Below, one piece after another: positions 1-9,734 of a stretch of DNA of 44,936 nt. The DNA comes from an uncultured Tissierellia bacterium. GTDB lineage: Bacteria > Bacillota > Clostridia > Tissierellales > Peptoniphilaceae. A program made the translations under genes and the position numbers. Under the pieces are notes generated by a model. It ran no database searches and had not been told where the DNA came from. It saw only the letters and a list, made by a program, of their open reading frames with translations. Position 1 is the stretch's first letter; each line of letters begins with the position of its first letter. The stretch spans positions 1-44,936 of the forward strand of contig CAMYAK010000012.1 in assembly GCA_947253765.1 (NCBI GenBank). Direction: 5' to 3'.

Positions 1-2
1 CC

Positions 3-3000
3 AATACAGGCGACTACACTAACGAGCAAGACACAAGCTATAGAGACACTTATAAGGTTCCGGAACTTTATTCCTTTGGTAACGACGTTGTATCTCCAGT
101 CTACCTCAAGGCAATATGGGTTCCAAACAACAGGGTAGACATTGATGTTCTTCATTATTTCTTGGATAAGGACTTTAACTTAGATAAAAAGATAAATCAA
201 AACCCAGAGCCTGACAAACTAGAAGATAAACGTGCGAACTATCTAGTTGCTACAACCGGGGACAGACAAGATGACAAATATATCTTGGCAACTAAGGAAG
301 AGCTTGAAGCCCACAAGGATACTTCAGACGTTTATAGTATTTACAAAGATTATAACGATCGAGTAAAGGGAGACAACACCTTCTTCCAACAATTTAAAGT
401 TGAACCGGAAAAAATTGATGATGGCAGTGGAAAATTAATTCCAAATCCTGATGCAAAAAATAATATATTTAAGTTCTTCTACAAGCCATTTAGAACTCGT
501 GAATACAAGGTTAACTATATAGATGAACGGTTTAAGGACGATCCGGCAAAAGGAAAAATCATTGACCAAGAAATAGTTGCAAATGGGAACCGTCACTACG
601 ATGCAAGAAACTACAGACCCATTCCGGGTTGGAAACTTGTAAGCGACCCACAACAACAACTTTTCTTCGATGTCAATGAAAAAACAAATGAGTTCTTAGG
701 CATCAACGGAACAGGTAAAGATGAAATTACCTTCTACTATAAGGACGTCAGAGTAATTGAAGTACCAAAAGATGGCAAGACACCGGATGGTTATGTAAGA
801 GTAACTTTCAAAGCAGACAAGGGTGGATCTTTCGGCAAGGATGCCCAAGGCAATGACATTACAGAACTTCACTATGATGTAATCAAGGGACTTAAGTCAG
901 ACCTACTCCCAGTTCCAGAAGAATTAGAAGAAGGCAAGACAAAAGAAGAAGGCAAGTATTATATCACCCCGGAAACCGGAAAGAAATTCGTCAAGTGGGA
1001 TGAAAAGCCCCTCTTGAACAAAAACACATTGGTCGAAAACGATACAAAAGACTTCTATGTATTTACAGCGAAGTTCGAATGGTCGGGCTTAAGTGCATCC
1101 GGCCTGGTAAGAACGGAAGCCTTTAAAGGTCATAACGGCACTTGGACCAATGACTTTGCACCAAAGATTGAGGACTTAAAGAAACAACTCGTCTGGAGAG
1201 AAAAAGACCAGGTTAAAGATCTTCCTGAAGGAACTGAAATAAAGTTATTCGACGAAAAAGGCAATGAATTAACAAGTGACGATCAAGTTTATGAATTAGT
1301 CAACGAAAAGAAAGCTGCCGACAAGGATCAACTTGTTCGCACAGTAAACATCAAGGCCAAAGTTACCTTCAAAGACGGAAAAGAAGCCCAAGAGCTTGAT
1401 ATACCGATTACAGTTTACAAAAATGTTTACGAAGCCCTTAATAAGGAAGGTGACAAACCACTATTCTTAAAAGAAGCTGAAGGAAAAGAAGCTAAAGACG
1501 GTGGCTTAAAAGATGTAACCGGCGACTATGTTATGGTTACAGTCAAACCAACCCGAGACATGGACTCCAAAGACGACAAAATTTACTGGGTAAATAAAAA
1601 TGCTTGGGTTGAAATCCCGGAAGTAAAACCGGACGGTTCATCAACATTTGTCAATTGGACAGCAGATCAAGTTGGTCAAAATGATGATGGCAAAGAAAAT
1701 GGCAAATTTGACTTTGCGAAGCGTCATAAATTTACGACAGCCACTATTATTCAGCCGGTAGGCGCTGCTGATGTAGTTGAACAAACAGATCCGAATAAGA
1801 GACCGTCTGTACCGAGCACCTACGTTAAAGTCATCGTCAAGACCACCGACAATGCTACAGATGAAACCAAGTTCGAAAAAACATTCTGGGTTAACCCAAC
1901 TAAGGAAGTTGCTATTGATGTGGCGAATCCGACAGGAAAGACTGTAGCTGCAGATCCTGCAACTGTTGGAGCAGTTGGCTATACAATGAAATTCTCTAGG
2001 TGGAAGTCAGAAGAAACTACTCCAAGGACTTGGGAAGATAAGATAGTTGGACAATTCACAACTGAAACGACAATAATAGCAAAATACTCTGTAACACCTG
2101 AAGTGGTTAAGCCTCAAGTACCGACTACAGATACAGTTCACACACCGCAAGGCAAGACACCGACAGTAGATGAAATCAAAGCTAAGATTACTCCACCGGA
2201 AGGCAAGACTATTAGCAAAGTGACAATAGTTGAAAATCCGGATGTAAATAATCCCGGAAAGAGCATAGCAAAAGTCATCGTTGAATACACTGACGGTTCA
2301 AGCGTTGGAACAAATGAAAAACCGTTAGAAATACCTGTTAAAGTACACGAACCGATTGTAAAGGCGGACCAATTAGGCAACAAGCCTGAAGAAGCTATGG
2401 AAAATTATGTAAAAGTAATCTTCAAGGCAGGCACTGGCGGAACAGTATCAGGCGACTTGGTCTACTATGTATCACCGGAAGTTGAAGTCAATATGACAAG
2501 CCAAGCAGAAGCTGTTACAAAAACGCCAAGCATTGGCTATACATCCAATGGTGGAACATGGTCACCTGAAATAAAGGCTGAAAAGATTAAAGCTGAAAAG
2601 ACCTACGAATTTAACTTTGTTAAGTCAGAAGATATAGTAGAAAAAACTGACGATCCAAACCAAGCAATACCGGAAGGCTATGTAAAAGTAACTTTCAAAA
2701 CAGAAGATGAAAATAAGGGTAAGCTTGAAGGCAATGTAAAACAAAAAATCTACTATGTAAACCCAACTGCAGGAATAAAATTAGTTGAATTAGCTGATGG
2801 AAAAACAGCTGGTGAAAAAGAACTGGCGGTACCAAAAACTGCTCCAGCAGCAAATTATGAATTTGGCCAATGGATTGAAGAAATTGATACTGAAACAGCA
2901 ATCACGAGTGAAAGGATCCATGTAGCTAAATTTAAGTTAGCTAAAGTAACACTAACTTATGATGCTGGCGAAGGGACAGGAACAGTGCCGGCAAAAGTTG

Positions 3001-4259
3001 AAGTAGACCATGGTACAAGTGTAAGGCTTGCAAGACCTGAAGGGCTTAGCAAAGAAAATGCTACATTTGCCGGATGGAAGATAGGTGAAGCAACTTATCA
3101 AGTAGGCGACCAAGTAACATTAACTGAAAACACTACAGCAACGGCCCAATGGAATGCAGCAAAACATACAGTCACCTTCAACACTATGGGTGGCAGCAAT
3201 ATTCCAAGCCAAACTGTTGAATACGGAAAGACAGCAACAGAGCCAAGTACAAAACCAACACTTGATGGAAAAGTCTTTATGGGTTGGAAAGAGAATGCAA
3301 ATGATGCAAAATACTTTGACTTTGCTAACACAGCTATTACTGCAGACAAAACCCTAATAGCAATCTGGCAAGATCCGGTACAAAAGATTAATGATGGAGA
3401 TACAGTAGAAGAACAATTTATCAAAGTTACTTTCTTGAAAGGCGCTCATGGAAAGCTAAGCATTGATGACACAGAACAAAAATCTCCAGTAGTTTATAAA
3501 GTGGATAAAAACTACACATTTGATCAAGCTAAGTCAAAAGGCTTGGTGGTGCCAAAAATTATCGCAGACACTTATTACAAAGTGGTAGAAAAATATTACG
3601 GCTGGGATAAAGAACTTAACTTGACGCTTGCAGCCGGAGAGACAGAAAAAATCTTCACAGCACTATACGAACCAAAAGCAGACGTAATACCTATAGACCC
3701 GAAAGTTACGCCGGATGATAAACTCCAAGATGACAAACCGGCGGGCATGGTATTAGTAGAATTTAAAGTTCCGACAGACAAAGCTTATATGGTAGGAAAT
3801 ACAAAATTCTATGTAACGAAAGGTAAAGAGGTTTCTATCACACCACCACTAGTAGTAAAAACTGATGAAAATTACAACTTTGAAGGATGGGGCATAGACG
3901 AAGTAACTAAGAAAGTTACCGGGACATTTGACAAAGACACAGTTATAGGTTCTGACAAAACAGATGCACCTGATATTAGAGTTCAAGTACCAAGAGCAGG
4001 AGCAAGCTTTGTAGAAATTACCAAGTTAACAGACGGAGCTACAGGGCACCTTGTCTTAACTAGAGGCGGACAAGAATATAAATTCGACTCTGTTAAAATG
4101 ACAAAAAAAACAAGAGTAAGAAGAAAAGTTGTCGAAAAACAAATACTTGGCTTTGAATTAAGTAAACAAGGCTTAACATTACAAGCTAATGATAAGATTA
4201 GTGTTTATGCAACGAACGGCAATTTAACATCAGAGGTAAGAGAATATACTACTAGATAA
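3..4259 (+). CDS. Giant repeat-rich surface adhesin-like protein (5' partial)
   Basis: The frame is open from the first bases to a TAG at 4257-4259, so the true start lies outside the window; a TTG at 162 has no ribosome-binding site and is internal. At least 1,418 codons are visible. The protein is a chain of beta-rich modules. Several start with a 'GYVKVTF' or 'YVKVIF' strand followed by 'YVNP' and a GW/KW-containing strand (for example near 2400 and 2680). Rib/alpha-like stretches lie near 1345-1430 and 2140-2370, and two InlB B-type (Listeria-Bacteroides) repeats near 2940-3380. No LPXTG, CWB2 or other wall anchor is visible at the C-terminus, which ends in a basic segment (KKTRVRRK) and a short beta tail. 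The gene is AT-rich compared with the metabolic genes. The next gene starts 11 bp downstream, so they probably form an operon. A role in adhesion is inferred from architecture only. Confidence 0.8.
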   Translation, partial: NTGDYTNEQDTSYRDTYKVPELYSFGNDVVSPVYLKAIWVPNNRVDIDVLHYFLDKDFNLDKKINQNPEPDKLEDKRANYLVATTGDRQDDKYILATKEELEAHKDTSDVYSIYKDYNDRVKGDNTFFQQFKVEPEKIDDGSGKLIPNPDAKNNIFKFFYKPFRTREYKVNYIDERFKDDPAKGKIIDQEIVANGNRHYDARNYRPIPGWKLVSDPQQQLFFDVNEKTNEFLGINGTGKDEITFYYKDVRVIEVPKDGKTPDGYVRVTFKADKGGSFGKDAQGNDITELHYDVIKGLKSDLLPVPEELEEGKTKEEGKYYITPETGKKFVKWDEKPLLNKNTLVENDTKDFYVFTAKFEWSGLSASGLVRTEAFKGHNGTWTNDFAPKIEDLKKQLVWREKDQVKDLPEGTEIKLFDEKGNELTSDDQVYELVNEKKAADKDQLVRTVNIKAKVTFKDGKEAQELDIPITVYKNVYEALNKEGDKPLFLKEAEGKEAKDGGLKDVTGDYVMVTVKPTRDMDSKDDKIYWVNKNAWVEIPEVKPDGSSTFVNWTADQVGQNDDGKENGKFDFAKRHKFTTATIIQPVGAADVVEQTDPNKRPSVPSTYVKVIVKTTDNATDETKFEKTFWVNPTKEVAIDVANPTGKTVAADPATVGAVGYTMKFSRWKSEETTPRTWEDKIVGQFTTETTIIAKYSVTPEVVKPQVPTTDTVHTPQGKTPTVDEIKAKITPPEGKTISKVTIVENPDVNNPGKSIAKVIVEYTDGSSVGTNEKPLEIPVKVHEPIVKADQLGNKPEEAMENYVKVIFKAGTGGTVSGDLVYYVSPEVEVNMTSQAEAVTKTPSIGYTSNGGTWSPEIKAEKIKAEKTYEFNFVKSEDIVEKTDDPNQAIPEGYVKVTFKTEDENKGKLEGNVKQKIYYVNPTAGIKLVELADGKTAGEKELAVPKTAPAANYEFGQWIEEIDTETAITSERIHVAKFKLAKVTLTYDAGEGTGTVPAKVEVDHGTSVRLARPEGLSKENATFAGWKIGEATYQVGDQVTLTENTTATAQWNAAKHTVTFNTMGGSNIPSQTVEYGKTATEPSTKPTLDGKVFMGWKENANDAKYFDFANTAITADKTLIAIWQDPVQKINDGDTVEEQFIKVTFLKGAHGKLSIDDTEQKSPVVYKVDKNYTFDQAKSKGLVVPKIIADTYYKVVEKYYGWDKELNLTLAAGETEKIFTALYEPKADVIPIDPKVTPDDKLQDDKPAGMVLVEFKVPTDKAYMVGNTKFYVTKGKEVSITPPLVVKTDENYNFEGWGIDEVTKKVTGTFDKDTVIGSDKTDAPDIRVQVPRAGASFVEITKLTDGATGHLVLTRGGQEYKFDSVKMTKKTRVRRKVVEKQILGFELSKQGLTLQANDKISVYATNGNLTSEVREYTTR

Positions 4260-4270
4260 GGAGTGACATT

Positions 4271-7200
4271 TTGAAAAAAAGAATAATTACACTTGCACTG
4301 GCAATGCTCATGATCCTTCAAACTATTATGCCAGTCGCAGGGTTTGCTAAGGAGACTATTCCTAAGCAAAAAGAGATGGTTAAGGTGGGAGAAATTGATA
4401 TTAAGTCATATCCACAACCAAGTTTAAAAATAATACAAGAAGCTAATAGGCAAAAAAAACAAGAATTACAAGGACGTAAAATGGAGAAGGGAGCTCAATT
4501 ATTTAGCGCTCCCTACTTCCCAAATCAAGATCCGGATGATAGTATAAAACCGCTTATATTTGCAAATGTAAACGCTATTTTTACAACAAAGGGTCTTGAC
4601 GGAGGAAAATTTGATTGGGAAGGCGTCTTTGGCAAAGACTCAGATGGAAAACTTAATAAAGCCCAAATTATTTTTGAACAACTTGACGATAAAACATCAA
4701 CAAGAACAGGAGTAAAGTTCTTCTTAAAGGTTGATAAAGATGGAACCTATACTTGGTCTGATAGCGAAGGTAAGCCAACTAAGCTTCCATTATATTCAAC
4801 AGATCTAAAACCTTATAGATATGAAGTTCTTCTTGATGAAGATGTAACAGAACATGTCAAATTATTGACAGCAAGATTTTTTGGAACTGGGGGAGGATAT
4901 GCATTCGGCAAACCAGATCCTGTTACTGGAGAGATAGTTGGCAACATAAATCTTGACCTAAGTCTTCAACAAATTGCTTCAACGAAATTTACTTCAAAGT
5001 GGAATACCGGAGTAGTTGAAGCTAAGAGACCAACAGTAGAAGGCTCTTATTTGACTGGATATGAAGCAGACCCGGAAGATTATGGTATCTTTAAATTTCC
5101 AAGTAACGATACCGGCAAGACTATTGTAAGAAACGATCAACTCGATCCTCAAAACCCGGGAGAATATAGTGAGTATATAGCATCAGAACTTGATAAAACA
5201 CCAACGGTTGGTGTTGCAGATCCTGATCCGGAAGCAACTGACACTTATACAATTGATAGAGCTAATAGTAGGATTTCTTATAAAGGCAAAACTTATAAGT
5301 ATGATTTCGCTTATGATGTCATAAACGGCGGCAAGCTTACTATGACGGAAATCATCCCCGTTACTTTCGATACCAACGGTGGTAAGTTTGCTAATTTTAC
5401 AGCTCCTGATACTGAAACAAAGATCGTTAAGGAAGTTGAGTATGACGGCACTTTAACTGATAAGGCTGAAAACCCGACAAAGGATAGAGAAACTTTTAAG
5501 GGCTGGTCATTAACAAAGGGCGGAACTATTGCTACTGATGCTGATTTTGCAAACATCAAAGAAGCGAAGACTTTCTATGCAATTTGGGACAATAATGACA
5601 TTGTTGCAGACCAACTTGAAGTAAAAGAATCTTTTAAAGATGGAACAGGCTATGTAAATGACTTTATTCCTACACTTGACCAACTAAAGGGACAAGTAAA
5701 GATTAAAGACGCAAATGGAACGCCACAAGCATTAGTAAATGATGATACATTTGCAATAGTTAACGGCTCAAATGAATATATAGCTGATGGCGATGACTTA
5801 AAGAATTATCTTTATGAAAAATTACAAGAAAAAGCTAATTCTAACGATGAACCTACAAGGATAGAAACTGTTAAGGCAAAAGTAACCCATGCTAATGGTA
5901 CAAGCCAAACAGTAGATATACCTATTAAGGTTATTAAAAACATCTACGAAGCAAAGACTGAAACCAAACCGCCTTTCTATGTTCCTAGTGATTATGTCAA
6001 AGTAACAGTAGACCCAACAACTAAGGCAACGGATCCGCAAAAAACTTACTACTATGTCAATCCGGCTGCGAATGTTGTAATACCTGGAAAAGATCCAATA
6101 GGAGTTGGCGATAATAAATTTGTTAAGTGGACAATGAAAGAAGACACTGCAACAGGAGACGGAACTGAATACAAACTTAAGGACCAACCAAGAACTCAAT
6201 TTGAAAAAGCAAGTACAATCACAGCTCAATATGTTTCTGATGTAATACCCGCTAACGATGACGGAAGTAAACCTGAAACAGTTCCAGCAAACTTTGTTGA
6301 AGTAAAATTTGTACCAACAGATAAGGCTACAGACGAAACAAAAGCTGAAAAAATATTCTGGGTAAATCCTGAAAAAGAAGTTACTATCCCAGTTAAAGAT
6401 CCAGTAGGTAAACAATACTTCACATTTAAGGAATGGAAGATTGGTGTAAATGCAGATGGTGATGTTTTTACTCCATCAACTGCTAAGAAATTTACTGGAG
6501 CGACAACAATCACTGCGACTTATGAAGAAGCTAAAAATATTATTTCTTACAATCCAGAAGAACCAATAACGAAACCTGACGGATATGTAAGAGTTACGTT
6601 TGCAGCAGACCCGGGATTAAAATTAACAGAGCAAAAAGCTTATTACGTAAAGAAAAATGCAGGCATAACTCTTGGCAATGCAGAACTTGTAAAATCGGCA
6701 TACGAAGCACAAACTGGGTATAAGTTTGATAAGTGGGATAAGGAAGATTCCCTTGTAATCGAAGCTGCTGATATTGTAGTAACAGCAAAGGCAACAAAAC
6801 TTGATAATGTTATTCCAGAGAAAAAAGAAGATGGAACTCCAAATGAAAAGCCGGAAGGCTATAAGGAAGTAACATTTGTTGTTAAAACCGGAGACGAAGC
6901 TAAGGGTTCAATTACTGGCGTTGCTAAATTCTATGTAAATCCGACAGAGTATGTAACAATCAACCCGCCGACAACAAAGGCTGAAACAGGTTACAAATTT
7001 GGATCTTGGGATAAGGATGCAACTATTCCTACAGTTTATAAAGAAGATGCAACAATCACAGGATCCTTTAACGATTTGAAGGATGTAATTCCAAAGACAA
7101 ATCCGGATGGAACTGAAAACAAACAACCGGCTGGCTACAAGACGGTTACCTTTGTAATTGACCCGGCAACTGGCGGAAAAATTGCCGATAAAGAAGTTAA

Positions 7201-9076
7201 AGTCTACTATGTAAATCCGGCTAAAGAAGTAACTGTACCTCAACCTAAGACAGTAGCTGATACTGGCTATGAGTTTGAAAAGTGGGATCCAGATACAACA
7301 ACAGCTAAGAAGTACGCTGAAGACACAACAGTTAAAGGAAACTTCAAAAAGCTTGACGATATTATCCCAGCAACTGATGGCAATGGACAACCAAATGCTA
7401 AACCAAATGGTTATGTAACAGTTACTTTTGAAAAGGGCGACCATGGAACAAAGATAGAAGGACAAACTGTTTACTATGTAAATCCAAAAGCTAATCCGGC
7501 TAAAACATTAGGTGATACAACAATAGCTAAACCGACAGTAAAAGCAGAAACAGGCTTCAAGTTTACTGGATGGGATACTAAAGATGATTTTGAAATAAAA
7601 GATAATAAAACAGTTATTGCACAATATGAAGAACTTGATGATGTTATTCCAAAAACAAAGGCTGATGGAACGGAAAACAAACAACCGGAAGGCTATATCA
7701 CAGTAACATTCGAAAAGGGTGCCAATGGAGAACTAGAAGGAAATACTACTTTCTATGTAAATCCCAATAAGGCAGTTGTGCTTAAAGACAAAGCACCAAC
7801 TATAAAACCAAATACTGGATATACTTCAGCAGGTTGGGACACAACTATTAATAAAGCTATTAAATATAAGGACGGCGACAAAATTACTGCTCTTTATAAT
7901 GAGCTTGATGATGTAATTCCTCAAGAAAAGACTGATGGCTCAGATAAGCCGGCAGGATATTTAACAGTAACCTTTGACAAGGGTGATCATGGTGAATTAA
8001 GCGGCAAAACAGTTTACTATGTAAAACCGAACAAAGAAGTTACAGTACCGGCTCCAACAGTAACGCCTGCTGGAGGATTCAAATTTAGTAAGTGGGATAA
8101 AGAATTAACTCAAACATTTACTAAAGACACAACAATCACAGCACAATATGAAAAACTTCCTGATGTGAAACCCGGTGATGACACTGACAAGCCCGGAGAT
8201 AACGGAAGAATCGGCGGCGGCGACAGGATCGACACGGCTGTGGAGATCTCCAAGCAGTACTATAAGAAGGCTAAGACCGTTATAGTTGCAAGGTCGGACG
8301 ACTTCCCCGATGCATTGACAGCCAGTGTACTTGCCAGGGCTCTGGATGCACCTATCCTGCTCACGAGACCCGGACATCTGAGTGAAAGCGTAAAGGCCGA
8401 GATTGAGAGATTGGGAGCCGATAAGATCTATATCATTGGCAGGGAGAATGCGATATCGCTTGGTGTCGAGAAGGAGCTCAGAGGATTTGGAAGTGTTAAG
8501 AGGCTTGGCGGACTTGACAGGTTTGAGACTTCAACCATGGTTGCCAAGGAAGTGGTAAGCATTGTCGGAAATAAGTACACGGCAGTTATTGCGACCGGCA
8601 TGAACTTCGCGGATGCCTTGTCAATCAGTCCGTTTGCGGCCAAGAACGGCTATCCGATCCTTCTGGTCAGACCCAAGAAGGTCCCGGCAGTTGTCAAGAA
8701 GACCTTGAACGGGTTTGGAACCAAAGATGTCTACATTGCCGGAGGACACATGGCAGTTTCGAGGAGCCTTGAGAAAGAGCTCCCGAGCTTGGTTGAGAGG
8801 GTTGGCGGCAGCGACAGGTACGAGACTTCGGCTATGATCGCAAGCAATTTCTTTAGCAGGTCCAAGAAGGCCTTTATGGCTTCGGGCCAAGTCTTTGCGG
8901 ATGCCCTGGTCATAGGACCTGTGGCGGCGAGGGAGAATGCACCTGTACTCCTTACAGCGAGAGAGAAGCTGCCCAAGGTTATGAAGAGCCATATCGATAA
9001 GGCACATTACAAGGATATTGTTCTTATAGGTCTTAAAAATGCAATAAGCAAGGCGGTGGAAGCGGCTATCCGCTAA
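4271..9076 (+). CDS. CWB2-anchored surface protein with SHIRT/InlB-like repeats
   Basis: A TTG start is chosen because a GGAG site lies just upstream and the product opens with a clear signal peptide (residues 1-26, ending GFA). The 1601-residue protein has an N-terminal unknown region, an InlB B-type repeat (about residues 355-440), a Rib-like segment (about 450-560), then about seven tandem modules of roughly 90 residues from about 655 to 1300. Each module runs 'DVIP..DG..P.GY.TVTF', 'YYVNP', 'GW/KWD' and resembles SHIRT-type repeats. The C-terminus (about 1313-1601) holds three cell-wall-binding 2 (CWB2) modules with RIGG/RLGG-DR and 'FADAL' motifs; this domain binds secondary wall polymer in clostridia. 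Composition changes abruptly at about 8200: the repeats are AT-rich, the CWB2 part GC-richer with different codons. Function as an adhesin is inferred. Confidence 0.85.
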   Translation: MKKRIITLALAMLMILQTIMPVAGFAKETIPKQKEMVKVGEIDIKSYPQPSLKIIQEANRQKKQELQGRKMEKGAQLFSAPYFPNQDPDDSIKPLIFANVNAIFTTKGLDGGKFDWEGVFGKDSDGKLNKAQIIFEQLDDKTSTRTGVKFFLKVDKDGTYTWSDSEGKPTKLPLYSTDLKPYRYEVLLDEDVTEHVKLLTARFFGTGGGYAFGKPDPVTGEIVGNINLDLSLQQIASTKFTSKWNTGVVEAKRPTVEGSYLTGYEADPEDYGIFKFPSNDTGKTIVRNDQLDPQNPGEYSEYIASELDKTPTVGVADPDPEATDTYTIDRANSRISYKGKTYKYDFAYDVINGGKLTMTEIIPVTFDTNGGKFANFTAPDTETKIVKEVEYDGTLTDKAENPTKDRETFKGWSLTKGGTIATDADFANIKEAKTFYAIWDNNDIVADQLEVKESFKDGTGYVNDFIPTLDQLKGQVKIKDANGTPQALVNDDTFAIVNGSNEYIADGDDLKNYLYEKLQEKANSNDEPTRIETVKAKVTHANGTSQTVDIPIKVIKNIYEAKTETKPPFYVPSDYVKVTVDPTTKATDPQKTYYYVNPAANVVIPGKDPIGVGDNKFVKWTMKEDTATGDGTEYKLKDQPRTQFEKASTITAQYVSDVIPANDDGSKPETVPANFVEVKFVPTDKATDETKAEKIFWVNPEKEVTIPVKDPVGKQYFTFKEWKIGVNADGDVFTPSTAKKFTGATTITATYEEAKNIISYNPEEPITKPDGYVRVTFAADPGLKLTEQKAYYVKKNAGITLGNAELVKSAYEAQTGYKFDKWDKEDSLVIEAADIVVTAKATKLDNVIPEKKEDGTPNEKPEGYKEVTFVVKTGDEAKGSITGVAKFYVNPTEYVTINPPTTKAETGYKFGSWDKDATIPTVYKEDATITGSFNDLKDVIPKTNPDGTENKQPAGYKTVTFVIDPATGGKIADKEVKVYYVNPAKEVTVPQPKTVADTGYEFEKWDPDTTTAKKYAEDTTVKGNFKKLDDIIPATDGNGQPNAKPNGYVTVTFEKGDHGTKIEGQTVYYVNPKANPAKTLGDTTIAKPTVKAETGFKFTGWDTKDDFEIKDNKTVIAQYEELDDVIPKTKADGTENKQPEGYITVTFEKGANGELEGNTTFYVNPNKAVVLKDKAPTIKPNTGYTSAGWDTTINKAIKYKDGDKITALYNELDDVIPQEKTDGSDKPAGYLTVTFDKGDHGELSGKTVYYVKPNKEVTVPAPTVTPAGGFKFSKWDKELTQTFTKDTTITAQYEKLPDVKPGDDTDKPGDNGRIGGGDRIDTAVEISKQYYKKAKTVIVARSDDFPDALTASVLARALDAPILLTRPGHLSESVKAEIERLGADKIYIIGRENAISLGVEKELRGFGSVKRLGGLDRFETSTMVAKEVVSIVGNKYTAVIATGMNFADALSISPFAAKNGYPILLVRPKKVPAVVKKTLNGFGTKDVYIAGGHMAVSRSLEKELPSLVERVGGSDRYETSAMIASNFFSRSKKAFMASGQVFADALVIGPVAARENAPVLLTAREKLPKVMKSHIDKAHYKDIVLIGLKNAISKAVEAAIR

Positions 9077-9115
9077 TCCGAAGCTGACAATACGGTGCAC
9101 ATTTGATATATGGCG

Positions 9116-9157
9116 GTCCCGGTTCCCTTTGTTGGGGGCCGGGACTTCTTCTATTTT
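9116..9157 (+). terminator. Rho-independent terminator of the adhesin gene
   Basis: A perfect 7-bp stem (GTCCCGG at 9116-9122 with CCGGGAC at 9139-9145) is followed by TTCTTCTATTTT. It lies 40 bp after the stop codon of the CWB2 protein. Confidence 0.75.
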
Positions 9158-9182
9158 GTAGAAGTGGGGGCTTGGCCTGAGA

Positions 9183-9552
9183 ATCATGGGGGTTTGGCGA
9201 AATGTGGGAGACCCCATCTATTCAATTTTGGCGGAGAGTCATGGGGATACGGCGAAAAGTGGACAACCCCATTGACTCGATCCGGATCGAAAATCATGGG
9301 GGTTTGGTAGAATGTGGACAACCCCTCTGACCCGAGCTTGAACAAAGATCATGGGGGTAAGTCGAAAAGCAGAGAATCCCCTTGATTAAATTTTATTCGG
9401 GAATCATGGGGATACGTCAAAATATGGGCAACCCCCATGAAAAAGCTTGAGCAGGCGATCATGGGGAAAGGCCGAGAATCGGATAACCCCATGGAAAAAG
9501 CTTGAACCGGTGATCATGGGGAAACGTCTAAAATGTAAAACCCCCATGAAAA
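9183..9552 (+). repeat. 55-bp palindromic repeat array 1 (7 units)
   Basis: Units begin at 9183, 9238, 9293, 9348, 9403, 9458 and 9513, a period of exactly 55 bp. Each unit carries an outer inverted repeat (TCATGGGG ... CCCC[AT]TGA type) around an inner, weaker dyad (GCCGAAAA-CGG type), then a semi-conserved linker of about 17 bp. Units differ at many positions although the period is fixed. Because 55 is not a multiple of 3, the array cannot encode a repeating peptide. The rest of the 9077-9734 gap holds the terminator upstream and a separate stem-loop downstream. Confidence 0.93.
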
Positions 9553-9572
9553 ATCTTAAAATTCTCTTTATA

Positions 9573-9598
9573 CTACTGCCTATAAAGTAGACACTTTT
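9573..9598 (+). other. Conserved stem-loop after array 1
   Basis: CTACT (9573-9577) pairs with AGTAG (9586-9590) around an 8-nt loop, followed by ACACTTTT. A matching element with a changed but still paired stem follows array 2 (19675-19702). It could be a weak terminator, an array end, or the decayed end of an insertion sequence. Confidence 0.45.
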
Positions 9599-9734
9599 CT
9601 GACCTTTGATCCCGGGGCTTCTCATTTCACATTTTAATGTTAATATATATTTTACAAAAAACTGGCCTTTACTAAGTTATCCTTAAAATATGAAGATAGA
9701 AAACATCGATATAAGTAAGAATGGAGGGGGAGAC

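Noticed and set aside
5822..6415. Minus-strand open frames inside the adhesin genes
   Set aside because: They mirror the repeated coding sequence and are Phe/Tyr/Cys-rich without start signals.
9110..9310. Short open frame after the CWB2 gene
   Set aside because: It runs through the terminator and array 1 and has no family-like sequence.
9404..9625. Small proteins encoded by the arrays (many ATG-rich open frames on the minus strand)
   Set aside because: The 55-bp period shifts the frame each unit, ribosome-binding sites are lacking, and the frames simply follow the repeat.
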